A stretch of DNA of 64,000 bases from Salvelinus alpinus (lineage: Eukaryota > Chordata > Actinopteri > Salmoniformes > Salmonidae). Below are positions 11,801 to 20,390 of this stretch, piece after piece. A model generated the notes under the pieces. The model saw nothing but the letters and a program-made list of their open reading frames with translations. It searched no databases and was not told where the DNA came from. Positions within the stretch are counted from its first letter, which is position 1, and every line of letters begins with the position of its first letter. Position numbers and translations under genes: made by a program. The DNA is taken from assembly GCF_045679555.1 (NCBI RefSeq), contig NC_092092.1, forward strand, positions 18,200,969 through 18,264,968, in the 5' to 3' direction.

Positions 11801-14800
11801 CCCCAGCCCACCGTATAGTACACAGCCTCTAACCTCTTCCCCAGCCCACCGTACAGTACACAGCCTCTGACCTCTTCACCAGCCCACCGTACAGTACACA
11901 GCCTCTAACCTCTTCACCAGCCTACCGTACAGTACACAGCCTCTAACGACCTCTTCCCCAGCCCACCGTACAGTACACAGCCTCTAACGACCTCTTCACC
12001 AGCCCACCGTACAGTACACAGCCTCTAACGACCTCTTCCCCAGCCCACCGTATAGTACACAGCCTCTAACCTCTTCCCCAGCCCACCGTACAGTATACAG
12101 CCTCTGACCTCTTCACCAGCCCACCGTACAGTACACAGCCTCTAACGACCTCTTCACCAGCCCACCGTACAGTACACAGCCTCTAACGAACTCTTCCCCA
12201 GCCCACCGTATAGTACACAGCCTCTAACCTCTTCCCCAGCCCACCGTACAGTACACAGCCTCTGACCTCCTCTCCCCCAGCCCACCGTACAGTACACAGC
12301 CTCTAACCTCTTCACCAGCCCACCGTACAGTACACAGCCTCTGACCTCTTCACCAGCCCACCGTACAGTACACAGCCTCTAACCTCTTCACCAGCCTACC
12401 GTACAGTACACAGCCTCTAACGACCTCTTCCCCAGCCCACCGTACAGTACACAGCCTCTAACGACCTCTTCACCAGCCCACCGTACAGTACACAGCCTCT
12501 AACGACCTCTTCCCCAGCCCACCGTATAGTACACAGCCTCTAACCTCTTCCCCAGCCCACCGTACAGTATACAGCCTCTGACCTCTTCACCAGCCCACCG
12601 TACAGTACACAGCCTCTAACGACCTCTTCACCAGCCCACCGTACAGTACACAGCCTCTAACGACCTCTTCACCAGCCCACCGTACAGTACACAGCCTCTA
12701 ACGACCTCTTCCCCAGCCCACCGTATAGTACACAGCCTCTAACCTCTTCCCCAGCCCACCGTACAGTATACAGCCTCTGACCTCTTCACCAGCCCACCGT
12801 ACAGTACACAGCCTCTAACGACCTCTTCACCAGCCCACCGTACAGTACACAGCCTCTAACGAACTCTTCCCCAGCCCACCGTATAGTACACAGCCTCTAA
12901 CCTCTTCCCCAGCCCACCGTACAGTACACAGCCTCTGACCTCCTCTCCCCCAGCCCACCGTACAGTACACAGCCTCTAACCTCTTCACCAGCCCACCGTA
13001 CAGTACACAGCCTCTGACCTCTTCACCAGCCCACCGTACAGTACACAGCCTCTAACCTCTTCACCAGCCTACCGTACAGTACACAGCCTCTAACGACCTC
13101 TTCCCCAGCCCACCGTACAGTACACAGCCTCTAACGACCTCTTCACCAGCCCACCGTACAGTACACAGCCTCTAACGACCTCTTCCCCAGCCCACCGTAT
13201 AGTACACAGCCTCTAACCTCTTCCCCAGCCCACCGTACAGTATACAGCCTCTGACCTCTTCACCAGCCCACCGTACAGTACACAGCCTCTAACGACCTCT
13301 TCACCAGCCCACCGTACAGTACACAGCCTCTAACGACCTCTTCCCCAGCCCACCGTATAGTACACAGCCTATAACCTCTTCCCCAGCCCACCGTACAGTA
13401 CACAGCCTCTGACCTCTTCACCAGCCCACCGTACAGTACACAGCCTCTAACGACCTCTTCACCAGCCCACCGTACAGTACACAGCCTCTAACGACCTCTT
13501 CCCCAGCCCACCGTATAGTACACAGCCTCTAACCTCTTCCCCAGCCCACCGTACAGTATACAGCCTCTGACCTCTTCACCAGCCCACCGTACAGTACACA
13601 GCCTCTAATGACCTCTTCACCAGCCCACCGTACAGTACACAGCCTCTAACGACCTCTTCCCCAGCCCACCGTATAGTACACAGCCTCTAACCTCTTCCCC
13701 AGCCCACCGTACAGTATACAGCCTCTAACGACCTCTTCACCAGCCCACCGTACAGTACACAGCCTCTAACGACCTCTTCCCCAGCCCACCGTATAGTACA
13801 CAGCCTCTAACCTCTCCCCCAGCCCACCGTACAGTACACAGCCTCTAACGACCTCTCCCGCAGCCCACCGTACAGTACACAGTCTCTGACTTCTTCACCA
13901 GCCCACCGTACAGTACACAGCCTCTAACCTCTCCCCCAGCCCACCGTACAGTACACAGCCTCTAACCTCTCCCCCAGCCCACCGTACAGTACACAGCCTC
14001 TAACCTCTCCCCCAGCCCACCGTACAGTACACAGCCTCTGACCTCTTCACCAGCCCACCGTACAGTACACAGCCTCTAACCTCTCCCCCAGCCCACCGTA
14101 CAGTACACAGCCTCTAACCTCCTCTCCCCCAGCCCACCGTACAGTACACAGCCTCTAACCTCTCCCCCAGCCCACCGTACAGTACACAGCCTCTAACCTC
14201 TCCCCCAGCCCACCGTACAGTACACAGCCTCTAACCTCCTCTCCCCCAGCCCACCGTACAGTACACAGTCTCTGACCTCCTCTCCCCCAGCCCACCGTAC
14301 AGTACACAGCCTCTAACCTCTTCACCAGCCCACCGTACAGTACACAGCCTCTGACCTCTTCACCAGCCCACCGTACAGTACACAGCCTCTAACCTCTTCA
14401 CCAGCCTACCGTACAGTACACAGCCTCTAACGACCTCTTCCCCAGCCCACCGTATAGTACACAGCCTCTAACCTCTTCCCCAGCCCACCGTACAGTACAC
14501 AGCCTCTGACCTCTTCACCAGCCCACCGTACAGTACACAGCCTCTAACGACCTCTTCACCAGCCCACCGTACAGTACACAGCCTCTAACGACCTCCTCCC
14601 CAGCCCACCGTATAGTACACAGCCTCTAACCTCTTCCCCAGCCCACCGTACAGTATACAGCCTCTGACCTCTTCACCAGCCCACCGTACAGTACACAGCC
14701 TCTAACGACCTCTTCACCAGCCCACCGTACAGTACACAGCCTCTAACGACCTCTTCCCCAGCCCACCGTACAGTATACAGCCTCTGACCTCTTCACCAGC

Positions 14801-17800
14801 CTACCATACAGTACACAGCCTAGCTACAAAACAGTCCTGAGCCTTTGTGCGCTCAATGGTGAGACTGAATCACTCAATGAACTCCAGTCTCTCTGTTCTG
14901 TTTTCTCCTCTTTTCTCTCTCTAGCTCCATCTAAATTAGTCCTTCTGTGATTCCTCGCTTCCCATCAGTGTTGTTGAAGGTCCAAGGTCACTCCCCCTAA
15001 GACCTTCTCCAATGCATTTTGAGGAGGCGGCGAGGAGGAGAATTTGGATAGAGCTTCTGAGTTGAGCCGAGTTAGTCAGTACAGACTGAGCCACCCAGCT
15101 CCGTACAGTTGAAGTCGGAAGTTTACATACACTTAGGTTGGAGTCATTAAAACTCATTTTTCAACCACTCCACAAATTTCTTGTTAACCAACTATAGTTT
15201 TGGCAAGTAGGTTAGGACATCTACTTTGTGCATGACACAAGTCATTTTTCCAACAATTGTTTACAGACAGTGAATTATAAGTGAAATAATCTATCACAAT
15301 TCCAGTGGTTCAGAAGTTTACATACACTAAGTTGACTGTGCCTTTAAACAGCTTGGAAAATTCCAGAAAATTATGTAATGGCTTTAGAAGCTTCTGATAG
15401 GCTAATTGACATAATTTGAGTCAATTGGAGGTGTACCTGTGGATGTATTTCAAGGCCTACCTTCAAACTCAGTGCCTCTTTGCTTGACATCATGGGAAAA
15501 TCAAAAGAAATCAGCCAAGACCTCAGAATATTATTTTTTTTACCTCCACAAGTCTGGTTCATCCTTGGGAGCAATTTCCAAATGCCTGAAGGTACCGCGT
15601 TCATCTGTACAAACAATAGTACGCAAGTATATGGGACCACGCAGCCGTCATACCGCTCAGGAAGGAGACGCACTCTGTCTCCTAGAGATGAACGTACTTT
15701 CGTGCGAAAAGTGCAATCCCAGAACAACAGCAAAGGACCCTGTGAAGATGCTGGAGGAAACGGGTACAAAAGTATCTATATCCACAGTAAAACAAGTCCT
15801 ATATCGACATAACCTGAAAGGCCGCTCAGCAAGGAAGAAGCCACTGCTCCAAAACCGCCATAAAAAAAGCCAGACTACGGTTTGCAACTGCACATGGACA
15901 CAAAGATCGTACTTTTTGGAGAAATCTCCTCTGGTCTTATTAAACAAAAATAGAACTGTTTGGCCATAATGACCATCGTTATGTTTGGAGGAAAAAGGGG
16001 GAGGCTTGCAAGCCGAAGAACACCATCCCAACCTTGAAGCACTGGGGTGGCAGCATCATGTTGTGCGGGTGCTTTGCTGCAGGAGGGATTGGTGCACTTC
16101 ACAAAATAGATCATGAGGATGGAAGCAACATCTCAAGACATCAGTCAGGAAGTTAAAGATTGGTCGCAAATGGGTCTTCCAAATGGACAATGACCCCAAG
16201 CATACTTTCAAAGTTGTGGCAAAATGGCTTAAGGACAACAAAGTCAAGTTATTGGAGTGGCCATCACAAAGCCCTGACCTTAATCCTATAGAAAATGTGT
16301 GTGCAGAACTGAAAAGGTGTGTGCGAGCAAGGAGGCCTACTAACCTGACTCAGTTACACCAGCTCTGTCAGGAGGAATGGGCCAAAATTCACCCAACTTA
16401 TTGTGGGAAGTTACCTGAAATGCTTGACCCAAGTTAAACAATTTAAAGGCAATGCTACCAAACACTAATTGAGTGTATGTAAACTTCTGACCTGAATGTG
16501 CTGAAAGAAATAAAAGCTGAAATAAATCATTCTCTCTACTATTATTCTGACATTTCACATTCTACTAAATGTCAGGAATTGTGAAAAACTGAGTTTAAAT
16601 GTATTTGGCTAAGGTGTATGTAAACTTCTGACTTCAACTGTATATGGACACACACACACACTGTCACATTGTGTAAATAATGAACTCTTTCCCCCTTTCC
16701 TTCTCTACCTCTGTTCTCCCTCTGTCCCCCAGGTGAGGGAGATGGCTGCCACCACGCTGAGCGGTTTCCTCCAGTGTAACTTCCTGTCCATAGAGGGCCC
16801 CATGCAGAGCCACTTCGAGGCCCTCTGCAAGACCCGCCTGCCCAAGAAGAGGAAGAGGGAGCTGGGCTCCGTGGTGGACACCATCCCCTCCGGAGGTAGC
16901 TACTAACACAACTTTCCAATGCTTTACTTAGAATGCATACTGTTCCTGGTAGCGCTACAAGCATACTGGCTCGGTTCCAATATCCACACTAGAATGGCCA
17001 ATGCATAGCTTCATTCTAAGTGCTATTGCTAGTGTGGATATTGGAACAACCACTGTCTACATCAGCGTTTCCCAAACTCGGTCCTCGGGACCCCAGGAGG
17101 TACATGTCTTTGATTTTGCCTTAACACTACACATCTGATTCAAATGATCAAAGCTTGATGAATAGTTGATTATTTGAATCAGCTGTGTAGTGCTAGCGCA
17201 AAAGCCAGAACGTGCACCCCTTGGGGTCCTGAGGACCGGGTTTGGGAAACCCTGGTCAACATGCAACGGTCCATTGCCTTACCTGGAACACAGTTACCAT
17301 GATTGTGTTAGATGGTCTTCTAGATTGTAGTTTCCTTGACCTTACTAAACCTGTTATACCTCAGCTTTTCAATGCTCCTTTTCAGTCTTTTCCTCCCTGT
17401 GTGTGTAGATCTGGTGCGGCGTCATGCTGGAGTGTTAGGTCTGAGTGCCTGTATCCTGTCCAGCCCCTACGATGTTCCCACCTGGATGCCCCAACTACTG
17501 ATGAACCTCAGTGCCCACCTCAATGACACACAGCCCATTGAGGTGAACAGGACTCTCACACACACACACACACACACACACACTGCTCTCTCACACAAAC
17601 ACACACACCTCAACGACACACAGCCTATAGAGATGAGGGGGACCCCAAACACACGTCTCTCTCTCCCCATTCCCGGTCATCTTGTTCCTGAATGCGTCTT
17701 GCGTCTACTCCTGCAGATGACGGTGAAGAAGACCCTGTCTAACTTTAGGCGGACTCATCATGACAACTGGCAGGAGCATAAACAGCAGTTCACTGACGAC

Positions 17801-17851
17801 CAGCTGCTGGTTCTGACCGACCTGCTGGTCTCTCCCTGCTATTACGCCTAG
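60..17851 (+). CDS. psme4: psme4 (PA200), C-terminal eleven coding exons; 5' part lies outside the window
   Basis: Proteasome activator subunit 4 caps the 20S/26S proteasome, opens its gate and promotes degradation of acetylated core histones in DNA repair and spermatogenesis; it is mainly nuclear. Exons joined: 60-212, 1299-1403, 1680-1771, 2102-2233, 4784-4992, 5362-5447, 5549-5677, 8300-8455, 16733-16895, 17409-17542, 17717-17851. Together they are 1494 nt, 497 residues and a stop, all with GT-AG introns and matching phases. The protein follows human PSME4 (1843 residues) from memory almost colinearly to its end. The bromodomain-like segment keeps the Asn-Phe pair of QCNF (16778-16783), 127 residues from the C-terminus as in human. 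A basic PKKRKR stretch follows, and the chain ends in YYA, the tail that docks into the proteasome alpha-ring pocket. No in-frame stop or frameshift is seen, so the gene looks functional. Teleosts have psme4a and psme4b copies; I cannot tell which this is. Confidence 0.96.
199..1113 (+). repeat. about 25-copy 36-38 bp minisatellite made of psme4 exon end plus 5' splice site
   Basis: Unit is roughly GGAGCTAYGGCAAGGTAGG followed by AACGAACACACACACACT. The first copy is the real exon end and donor (199-220). Almost every later copy keeps AAG|GTAGGAACG, so the intron begins with about two dozen tandem donor-like sites. Copies differ by GGAGC/GGCTC, TAT/TAC and the length of the CA run. Confidence 0.95.
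1299..1403 (+). CDS. psme4: psme4 window exon 2
   Basis: Encodes 35 residues ([16 protein letters not shown]...TAC). Acceptor CTCCCAG ends at 1298; donor TGT|GTAAGC begins at 1404. Phase 0 at both ends. Confidence 0.94.
1680..1771 (+). CDS. psme4: psme4 window exon 3
   Basis: Encodes [19 protein letters not shown] and onwards to SFVDA plus two bases of a Cys codon completed by the next exon. Acceptor GGTACAG ends at 1679; donor TG|GTGAGG begins at 1772. Confidence 0.94.
1798..1899 (+). repeat. 51-bp tandem duplication in psme4 intron
   Basis: Two identical 51-bp copies beginning AACTGTCAGATAGACAGGCA (1798 and 1849). A second small duplication (GCTAGGCAGTGTAGACC) follows at about 1998-2040. 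Both are intronic, between window exons 3 and 4. Confidence 0.9.
2102..2233 (+). CDS. psme4: psme4 window exon 4
   Basis: Encodes [20 protein letters not shown] and onwards to NVRERIG, strongly conserved with human PSME4. Acceptor CTCCAG ends at 2101; donor CAG|GTAGGA begins at 2234. Ends with two bases of a Ser codon. Confidence 0.95.
2352..4012 (+). repeat. 59-bp minisatellite, about 28 copies, acceptor-like unit
   Basis: Unit begins CTGACTTGTTTCCACCCCCA and contains GACCCCAGGTTCTC, then ends GCCATGTTCCTGCT. Each unit places a CTGAC branch-point-like motif and a pyrimidine-rich stretch before CAG|GT. Copies vary at a few fixed positions (TTG/TGG, CCCCC/CCTCC, GGCC/GACC/GTTCC). It fills most of the intron between window exons 4 and 5. 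Confidence 0.95.
4013..4348. other. unremarkable psme4 intron stretch
   Basis: Non-repetitive intron sequence between the 59-bp array and the pyrimidine array. I see no exon or element in it. Confidence 0.5.
4349..4781 (+). repeat. 21-bp pyrimidine array forming the tract of a psme4 acceptor
   Basis: About twenty copies of CTCTCTCTGTCCTCCCCCTTT with growing C runs towards the exon. The array ends two bases before the functional AG at 4782-4783, so it is an over 400-nt polypyrimidine tract. Overlapping open frames on both strands here are low-complexity artefacts. Confidence 0.95.
4784..4992 (+). CDS. psme4: psme4 window exon 5, flanked on both sides by tandem arrays
   Basis: Encodes [17 protein letters not shown], then a variable stretch, then [20 protein letters not shown] and IKLLKT. 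The acceptor AG at 4782-4783 terminates a 21-bp pyrimidine array. The donor G|GTACGA at 4993 is the first of five tandem copies of the exon end. I chose this first donor because only it keeps the frame into the next exon (ACA G|TA CTC AAG TGG gives T-V-L-K-W). Any later donor shifts the frame or meets the TAA at 5049-5051. Confidence 0.92.
4967..5180 (+). repeat. 46-bp array duplicating psme4 exon 5 end and donor, five copies
   Basis: Copies start at 4967, 5013, 5059, 5105 and 5151 (the last is partial). Each contains exon sequence ACAGGCCATCAAACTACTGA, then AGACAG|GTACGA and CCCTAACCCTAAC. The fifth copy reads ACGG|GTAAGAGA, closer to consensus than the in-frame first donor. The 46-bp period is not a multiple of three. 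Confidence 0.95.
5362..5447 (+). CDS. psme4: psme4 window exon 6
   Basis: Encodes [20 protein letters not shown] and onwards to LLPLLFK. Acceptor TTTCCAG ends at 5361; donor AAG|GTGGGT begins at 5448. Phase 0 at its end. Confidence 0.95.
5549..5677 (+). CDS. psme4: psme4 window exon 7
   Basis: Encodes 43 residues ([18 protein letters not shown]...LLALQE). Acceptor TTGTAG ends at 5548; donor GAG|GTAGGG begins at 5678. The short intron before it is only 101 bp. Confidence 0.95.
5783..6162 (+). mobile_element. internally deleted Tc1-like element (non-autonomous relic)
   Basis: The ends are inverted: ACTTTTTCCACATTTTGTTAC on the left and GTAACAAAATGTGGAAAAAG on the right. It is related to the larger element at 57362-59092. 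It keeps a 5' piece (about 5860-5900) that matches the leader of that element, inverted, and has no transposase frame. Confidence 0.8.
6163..6830. other. psme4 intron 7, unassigned stretch
   Basis: No coding exon, no clear terminal repeats and no tandem structure seen. It may be old dispersed repeat sequence. Confidence 0.4.
6831..7190. repeat. dispersed salmonid repeat with SINE-type tail
   Basis: Begins with the tail TTATTTAACTAGGCAAGTCC then AACAAATTCTTATTCACAAT, shared with the SINEs at 36660 and 57611. It continues into an A-rich ACAACA-type region with several ATGACAACA repeats. Assignment is by resemblance to common salmonid interspersed repeats. Confidence 0.65.
7242..8009. repeat. 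48-bp minisatellite, 16 copies, in psme4 intron 7
   Basis: Unit begins GTCTCCTGATGGGGTTGAAG and ends GCTTAGAACCTCCAATG. The period is a multiple of three and the unit lacks stops in several frames. Open frames of about 270 codons therefore exist on both strands. Copies differ mainly at AATGG/AATTG, and the first two carry TTCTGG instead of TTGTGG. I do not regard these frames as genes. Confidence 0.95.
8300..8455 (+). CDS. psme4: psme4 window exon 8
   Basis: Encodes 52 residues ([20 protein letters not shown]...LLEDEQLE), the beginning of the bromodomain-like region. Acceptor CTTCCAG ends at 8299; donor GAG|GTAATG begins at 8456, and a CA repeat starts within six bases of it. Confidence 0.95.
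8462..8632. repeat. CA microsatellite cluster
   Basis: Several CA runs, the longest at about 8516-8578, interrupted by ATACTGTACG and ACGCATGCACGCATG. It starts immediately after the donor of window exon 8. Confidence 0.95.
8659..8716 (+). mobile_element. SINE 3' tail fragment
   Basis: GTAAGTCGCTCTGGATAAGA and GCGTCTGCTAAATGACTTAA is the tail shared by many fish tRNA-derived SINEs. No tRNA-like head is attached, so this is a 5'-truncated copy between two CA tracts. Confidence 0.75.
8717..8890. repeat. CA microsatellite with ACATGTACTGTAC spacers
   Basis: Four CA runs separated by ACATGTACTGTAC-type interruptions, giving a short higher-order repeat. Confidence 0.92.
8891..9960. other. psme4 intron 8, non-coding stretch
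   Basis: No exon recognisable. The part from about 9312 (GGGCTGTGACGATTATGG onwards) looks like an old dispersed element, but I could not define its ends. Confidence 0.4.
9961..14822 (+). repeat. 4.9 kb minisatellite of 38-45 bp units with higher-order structure
   Basis: Basic unit is CCCACCGTACAGTACACAGC then CTCTAACCTCTTCCCCAG, roughly 120 copies. Length variants add CGAC (CTAACGACCTC) or CTC (CCTCCTCTCCC). The block beginning CTCTGACCTCCTCTCCCCCA recurs at about 11631, 12260 and 12933, showing a super-repeat of about 630-670 bp. It lies in the 8.3 kb intron between window exons 8 and 9. Each unit resembles a 3' splice site. Confidence 0.96.
15106..16640 (+). mobile_element. Sleeping Beauty-type Tc1-like transposon, inactivated
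   Basis: Flanked by TA at 15104-15105 and 16641-16642. The left end starts CAGTTGAAGTCGGAAGTTTA and the right end is its inverse, with the inner direct repeat GTTTACATACACTAAG at about 15316. The transposase frame begins ATGGGAAAATCAAAAGAAAT at 15492. It is broken by frameshifts and stops, with recognisable pieces [13 protein letters not shown] (16182) and SPDLNPIEN (16270). It sits in psme4 intron 8 in the gene's orientation. Confidence 0.95.
15492..16437 (+). pseudogene. Tc1/mariner transposase relic
   Basis: DDE-type cut-and-paste transposase of the Sleeping Beauty clade. Fragments seen in at least two frames are the [12 protein letters not shown] start, a helix-turn-helix part ending [60 protein letters not shown] and [15 protein letters not shown] run of T near 15533 breaks the first helix and several later shifts follow, so no active enzyme is encoded. 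Confidence 0.88.
16733..16895 (+). CDS. psme4: psme4 window exon 9, acetyl-histone recognition and basic cluster
   Basis: Encodes [19 protein letters not shown] and onwards to a [14 protein letters not shown] stretch. The Asn-Phe of QCNF corresponds to the residue pair needed for acetyl-histone binding in mammals (established for the family). PKKRKR fits a nuclear localisation signal. Acceptor CCCCCAG ends at 16732; donor GAG|GTAGCT begins at 16896. Confidence 0.95.
16973..17047. repeat. short foldback element in psme4 intron 9
   Basis: GGTTCCAATATCCACACTAG (16973-16992) pairs with CTAGTGTGGATATTGGAAC (17029-17047), leaving a loop of about 36 nt. It fits a tiny palindromic MITE. Confidence 0.8.
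17063..17254. mobile_element. hAT-type MITE with 8-bp target duplication
   Basis: Inverted ends CAGCGTTTCCCAAACTCGGT and ACCGGGTTTGGGAAACCCTG. The flanks GTCTACAT (17055-17062) and GTCAACAT (17255-17262) match at seven of eight positions, as expected for hAT insertion. There is no coding capacity. Confidence 0.85.
17409..17542 (+). CDS. psme4: psme4 window exon 10
   Basis: Encodes [20 protein letters not shown] and onwards to [11 protein letters not shown]. Acceptor GTGTAG ends at 17408; donor GAG|GTGAAC begins at 17543. A diverged second copy of the exon end lies 90 bp downstream at 17606-17632. Confidence 0.95.
17516..17632 (+). repeat. duplicate of psme4 exon 10 end in the following intron
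   Basis: Exon end CACCTCAATGACACACAGCC..ATTGAG (17516-17542) is copied as CACCTCAACGACACACAGCC..ATAGAG at 17606-17632. The spacing is 90 bp and a CA tract lies between. The second copy's would-be donor is AT rather than GT. Confidence 0.85.
17717..17851 (+). CDS. psme4: psme4 last coding exon
   Basis: Encodes [20 protein letters not shown] and onwards to SPCYYA and stop TAG at 17849-17851. Acceptor CCTGCAG ends at 17716. The YYA end is the family's gate-opening tail. The bases just after the stop form a possible donor (see the 3' UTR intron finding). Confidence 0.96.
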   Translation: MTVKKTLSNFRRTHHDNWQEHKQQFTDDQLLVLTDLLVSPCYYA

Positions 17852-18185
17852 ATCCCTGGTACGTACACACACAGCAGCTAACAGTAACACCCACACACCT
17901 GCTGGTCTCTCCCTGATACTAAACCTGGATACCTGGTACGTACACACACAGCAGCTAACAGTAACACCCACACACCTGCTGGTCTCTCCCTGATACTAAA
18001 CCTAGATCCCTGGTACGTACACACACAGCAGCTAACAGTAACACCCACACACCTGCTGGTCTCTCCCTGATACTAAACCTAGATCCCTGGTACGTACACA
18101 CACAGCAGCTAACAGTAACACCCACACACCTGCTGGTCTCTCCCTGATACTAAACCTAGATACCTGGTACATACGCACACACACA
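17821..18185 (+). repeat. 77-bp array of the psme4 stop-codon region, five copies
   Basis: Copies begin at 17821, 17898, 17975, 18052 and 18129 with CCTGCTGGTCTCTCCCTG. They contain CCTAGATCCCTG|GTACGTAC, then AGCAGCTAACAGTAACACCC. The first copy overlaps the last codons and the stop. The others have TACTAAACC in place of the terminal Tyr-Tyr codons. Confidence 0.95.
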
Positions 18186-18252
18186 ATTCAAACGTATGCT
18201 TGGGTGGAAAAATCCCAACACAAATTACAGTACCTTATAAACAATACAAGGC

Positions 18253-18527
18253 ACCAAGCATTAATCCCATTATCCATTCTGTCTCTCTTTAGGGCCAAGC
18301 ATTAATCCCATTATCCATTCTGTCTCTCTTTAGGGCCAAGCATTAATCCCATTATCCATTCTGTCTCTCTTTAGGGCCAAGCATTAATCCCACTATTCAT
18401 TCTGTCTCTTTAGAGCCAAGCATTAATTCCACTATGCATTCTGTCTCTTTTTAGGGCCAAGCATTAATTCTGCCTCTTTTTAGGGCCAAGCATTAATTCT
18501 GCTATGCATTCTGTCTCTCTTTAGGGC
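18253..18527 (+). repeat. 41-bp acceptor-like array, about seven copies
   Basis: Unit GGCCAAGCATTAATCCCATT then ATCCATTCTGTCTCTCTTTAG. Each unit ends in a pyrimidine tract plus TTTAG. The last copy runs into GGCCCTGGTGCAACTTTCAG at 18525, the likely resumption of the 3' UTR. Confidence 0.9.
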
Positions 18528-19053
18528 CCTGGTGCAACTTTCAGGAGATTTTTATGTTTTCTTAACGGAGGAACGTCACCCTCGATGCCCTCTTTGAGCC
18601 ACTTGACAATTCCTCACTCTGGCATTAGACTGGGAAGGCCTCAGACTGAACAAAAAGCGGTTTAGAGTAGGATTTGCCTTTCAGATCATATTGAATACCA
18701 TTAAATGGACAGGGTGGCCTGATTCTCGATCAGCACCACTACTCTGAGACACTGTGTGAATACAGGCCCAGAACAGAACACACCAGCCTGCATGAGGGTA
18801 GACCGAGCCCTCACATCCAGGACCCTGCACTCTGGCCAGACCAACGGACAACATCTGGGTCGTATTCATTAGGCATCAAACGGAAGACAATAGAATGAAA
18901 AACAGGGAGGAACTACCTGGGACTTGTCCATTAAGAACCGCTTGTTTTTTGTGGGGGGGGTCCTTTTTTCTCTCTTTTTTTTAATGATGTACCCTGAGGA
19001 CCCTGAAAAGGGGGGACGTGGGGAACACGAATGCGTAATGGTTGAATGGATGG

Positions 19054-19059
19054 AATAAA
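19054..19059 (+). terminator. candidate psme4 polyadenylation signal
   Basis: AATAAA within GGAATAAAAGTTGTGTATTT; GT/T-rich sequence follows within 10-20 nt. It would give a 3' UTR of about 0.6 kb if the proposed UTR intron is removed. Confidence 0.5.
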
Positions 19060-19485
19060 AGTTGTGTATTTAGCGCTGATTTACATTTTTACTACACTTA
19101 ATATTTAAGGATAAACCATAGCAGGGATGATTGTCCTGCGGTTTGTAATACTACTGTACAGTTTTTCTTAAATTTTTATTTTCTTTATTTGCTTGCGTGT
19201 GTTTATGTGGAATGCTTGATGATACCCTACCTCTGGTCCAAGGTGTAGTGTGCCTTCCTCCACTAATTCACCACCACTTGTGGAGGAGTGCACGCTACGC
19301 CCTGGACCAGAGCTAGTCCCTGTCCCCCTGTACTATTGCTCTCAGCACAAAATCCCCTCAATGTTATCAACTCTGAGCCAACTAACTGTATTATCCCAGT
19401 AGAGGGTAGAAACCGTACTGTCCCAGTTCTCCTATAGTGAAGTGTTCTTAGCCACAGTCTGTATGCATTTAGATTGAGAATGTAT

Positions 19486-19589
19486 CCCAAATGGTAGCCT
19501 ATTTGTTTAGTGCACTACTTTTGACTACGGCCCACAGGGCTCTGGTCAAAAGTAGTGCACTATATAGGGAATAGGGTGCCATTTGGGAC
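19486..19589. repeat. palindromic MITE, first of four related copies
   Basis: Left arm has CCCAAATGGTAGCC and TAGTGCACTACTTTTGAC. Right arm has GTCAAAAGTAGTGCACTATA, then GGGTGCCATTTGGGA. The arms form a long hairpin. Related copies are at 45736, 46091 and (half) 55650. Confidence 0.85.
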
Positions 19590-20365
19590 TTAGAATAGAT
19601 TTGAACCTTCCAAACACATTTACGTACATGACGTTTGTGTACATTGTTTAATCTATATATGATATGTGCATATTTTATAATGTGTATATAGCATATGTAT
19701 ATAACATAAATGCACAAACATGTATTTATTTATTTATTGGTTTGAAGTGCTGATATTATTATTCTAAGAGTTGCTGGTAATGAAAGATTTTGGTTTGTGA
19801 GTAAATAGGTTGTTCATCTTTTTAGTGACAGAGCTTTTGATTTCATCCTGCTCTCTCATTGGCAATGGTATATATGCAGTAGATGGAGTGATTGTGTGTG
19901 TTCATTCCCCAAGGCTTTATGTGTGTGCTGTGTTGAGCTGATGAGTGCAGTTTTATCGTCATGGCATCTGTCTAAACACCTCTCAGAACCACAAGGGACT
20001 GGTAATTCCTTGACACAGATAATTGGAGAGTCTCCATTGAAACAAGGCTTTTCCAGGACAAAAAAGCCAAAGTCCAGGACTAGGCTAAATCTGTGTCCGG
20101 GAAACAGGCCCAAGGAATAACCAAACCTCCTGTCTACCACCTTAGCATCACACCCCTTCCTCTACTCTACAATACAATATTATTCTCCATTCTTTTTTTA
20201 AAAAAAAACCTAGTGAGTTATTTTTTGTTCATCCATGAAGACTTGAAAAGCTAGTCTCATTGAAGCACCGGTTCAGTTTAGTACTTCACTCATGTATAGT
20301 GTAGTGCCAAAACTGCATAGATTTTTTTTTATTTTAGATGTACTGTTTGCTTATATTTAATGAAG

Positions 20366-20388
20366 AATAAATAAAATAAATAAATAAA
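20366..20388 (+). terminator. alternative distal polyadenylation signals
   Basis: Overlapping AATAAA motifs followed by GGGTTGCTTGTAAC and TGTGTGTCTGTG, a GU-rich downstream element. Confidence 0.45.
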
Positions 20389-20390
20389 TG

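Larger units (their letters stand above)
18525..20390 (+). other. psme4: probable psme4 3' UTR and downstream flank
   Basis: No open frame of note. Two polyadenylation signals lie in the sense direction, at 19054 and in an AATAAA cluster at 20366-20388. A palindromic element interrupts it at 19486-19589. The UTR assignment is inference from position. Confidence 0.5.

Noticed and set aside
9961..14822. CRISPR-like regular repeat array
   Set aside because: Units are contiguous without unique spacers, and the genome is vertebrate; it is a minisatellite.
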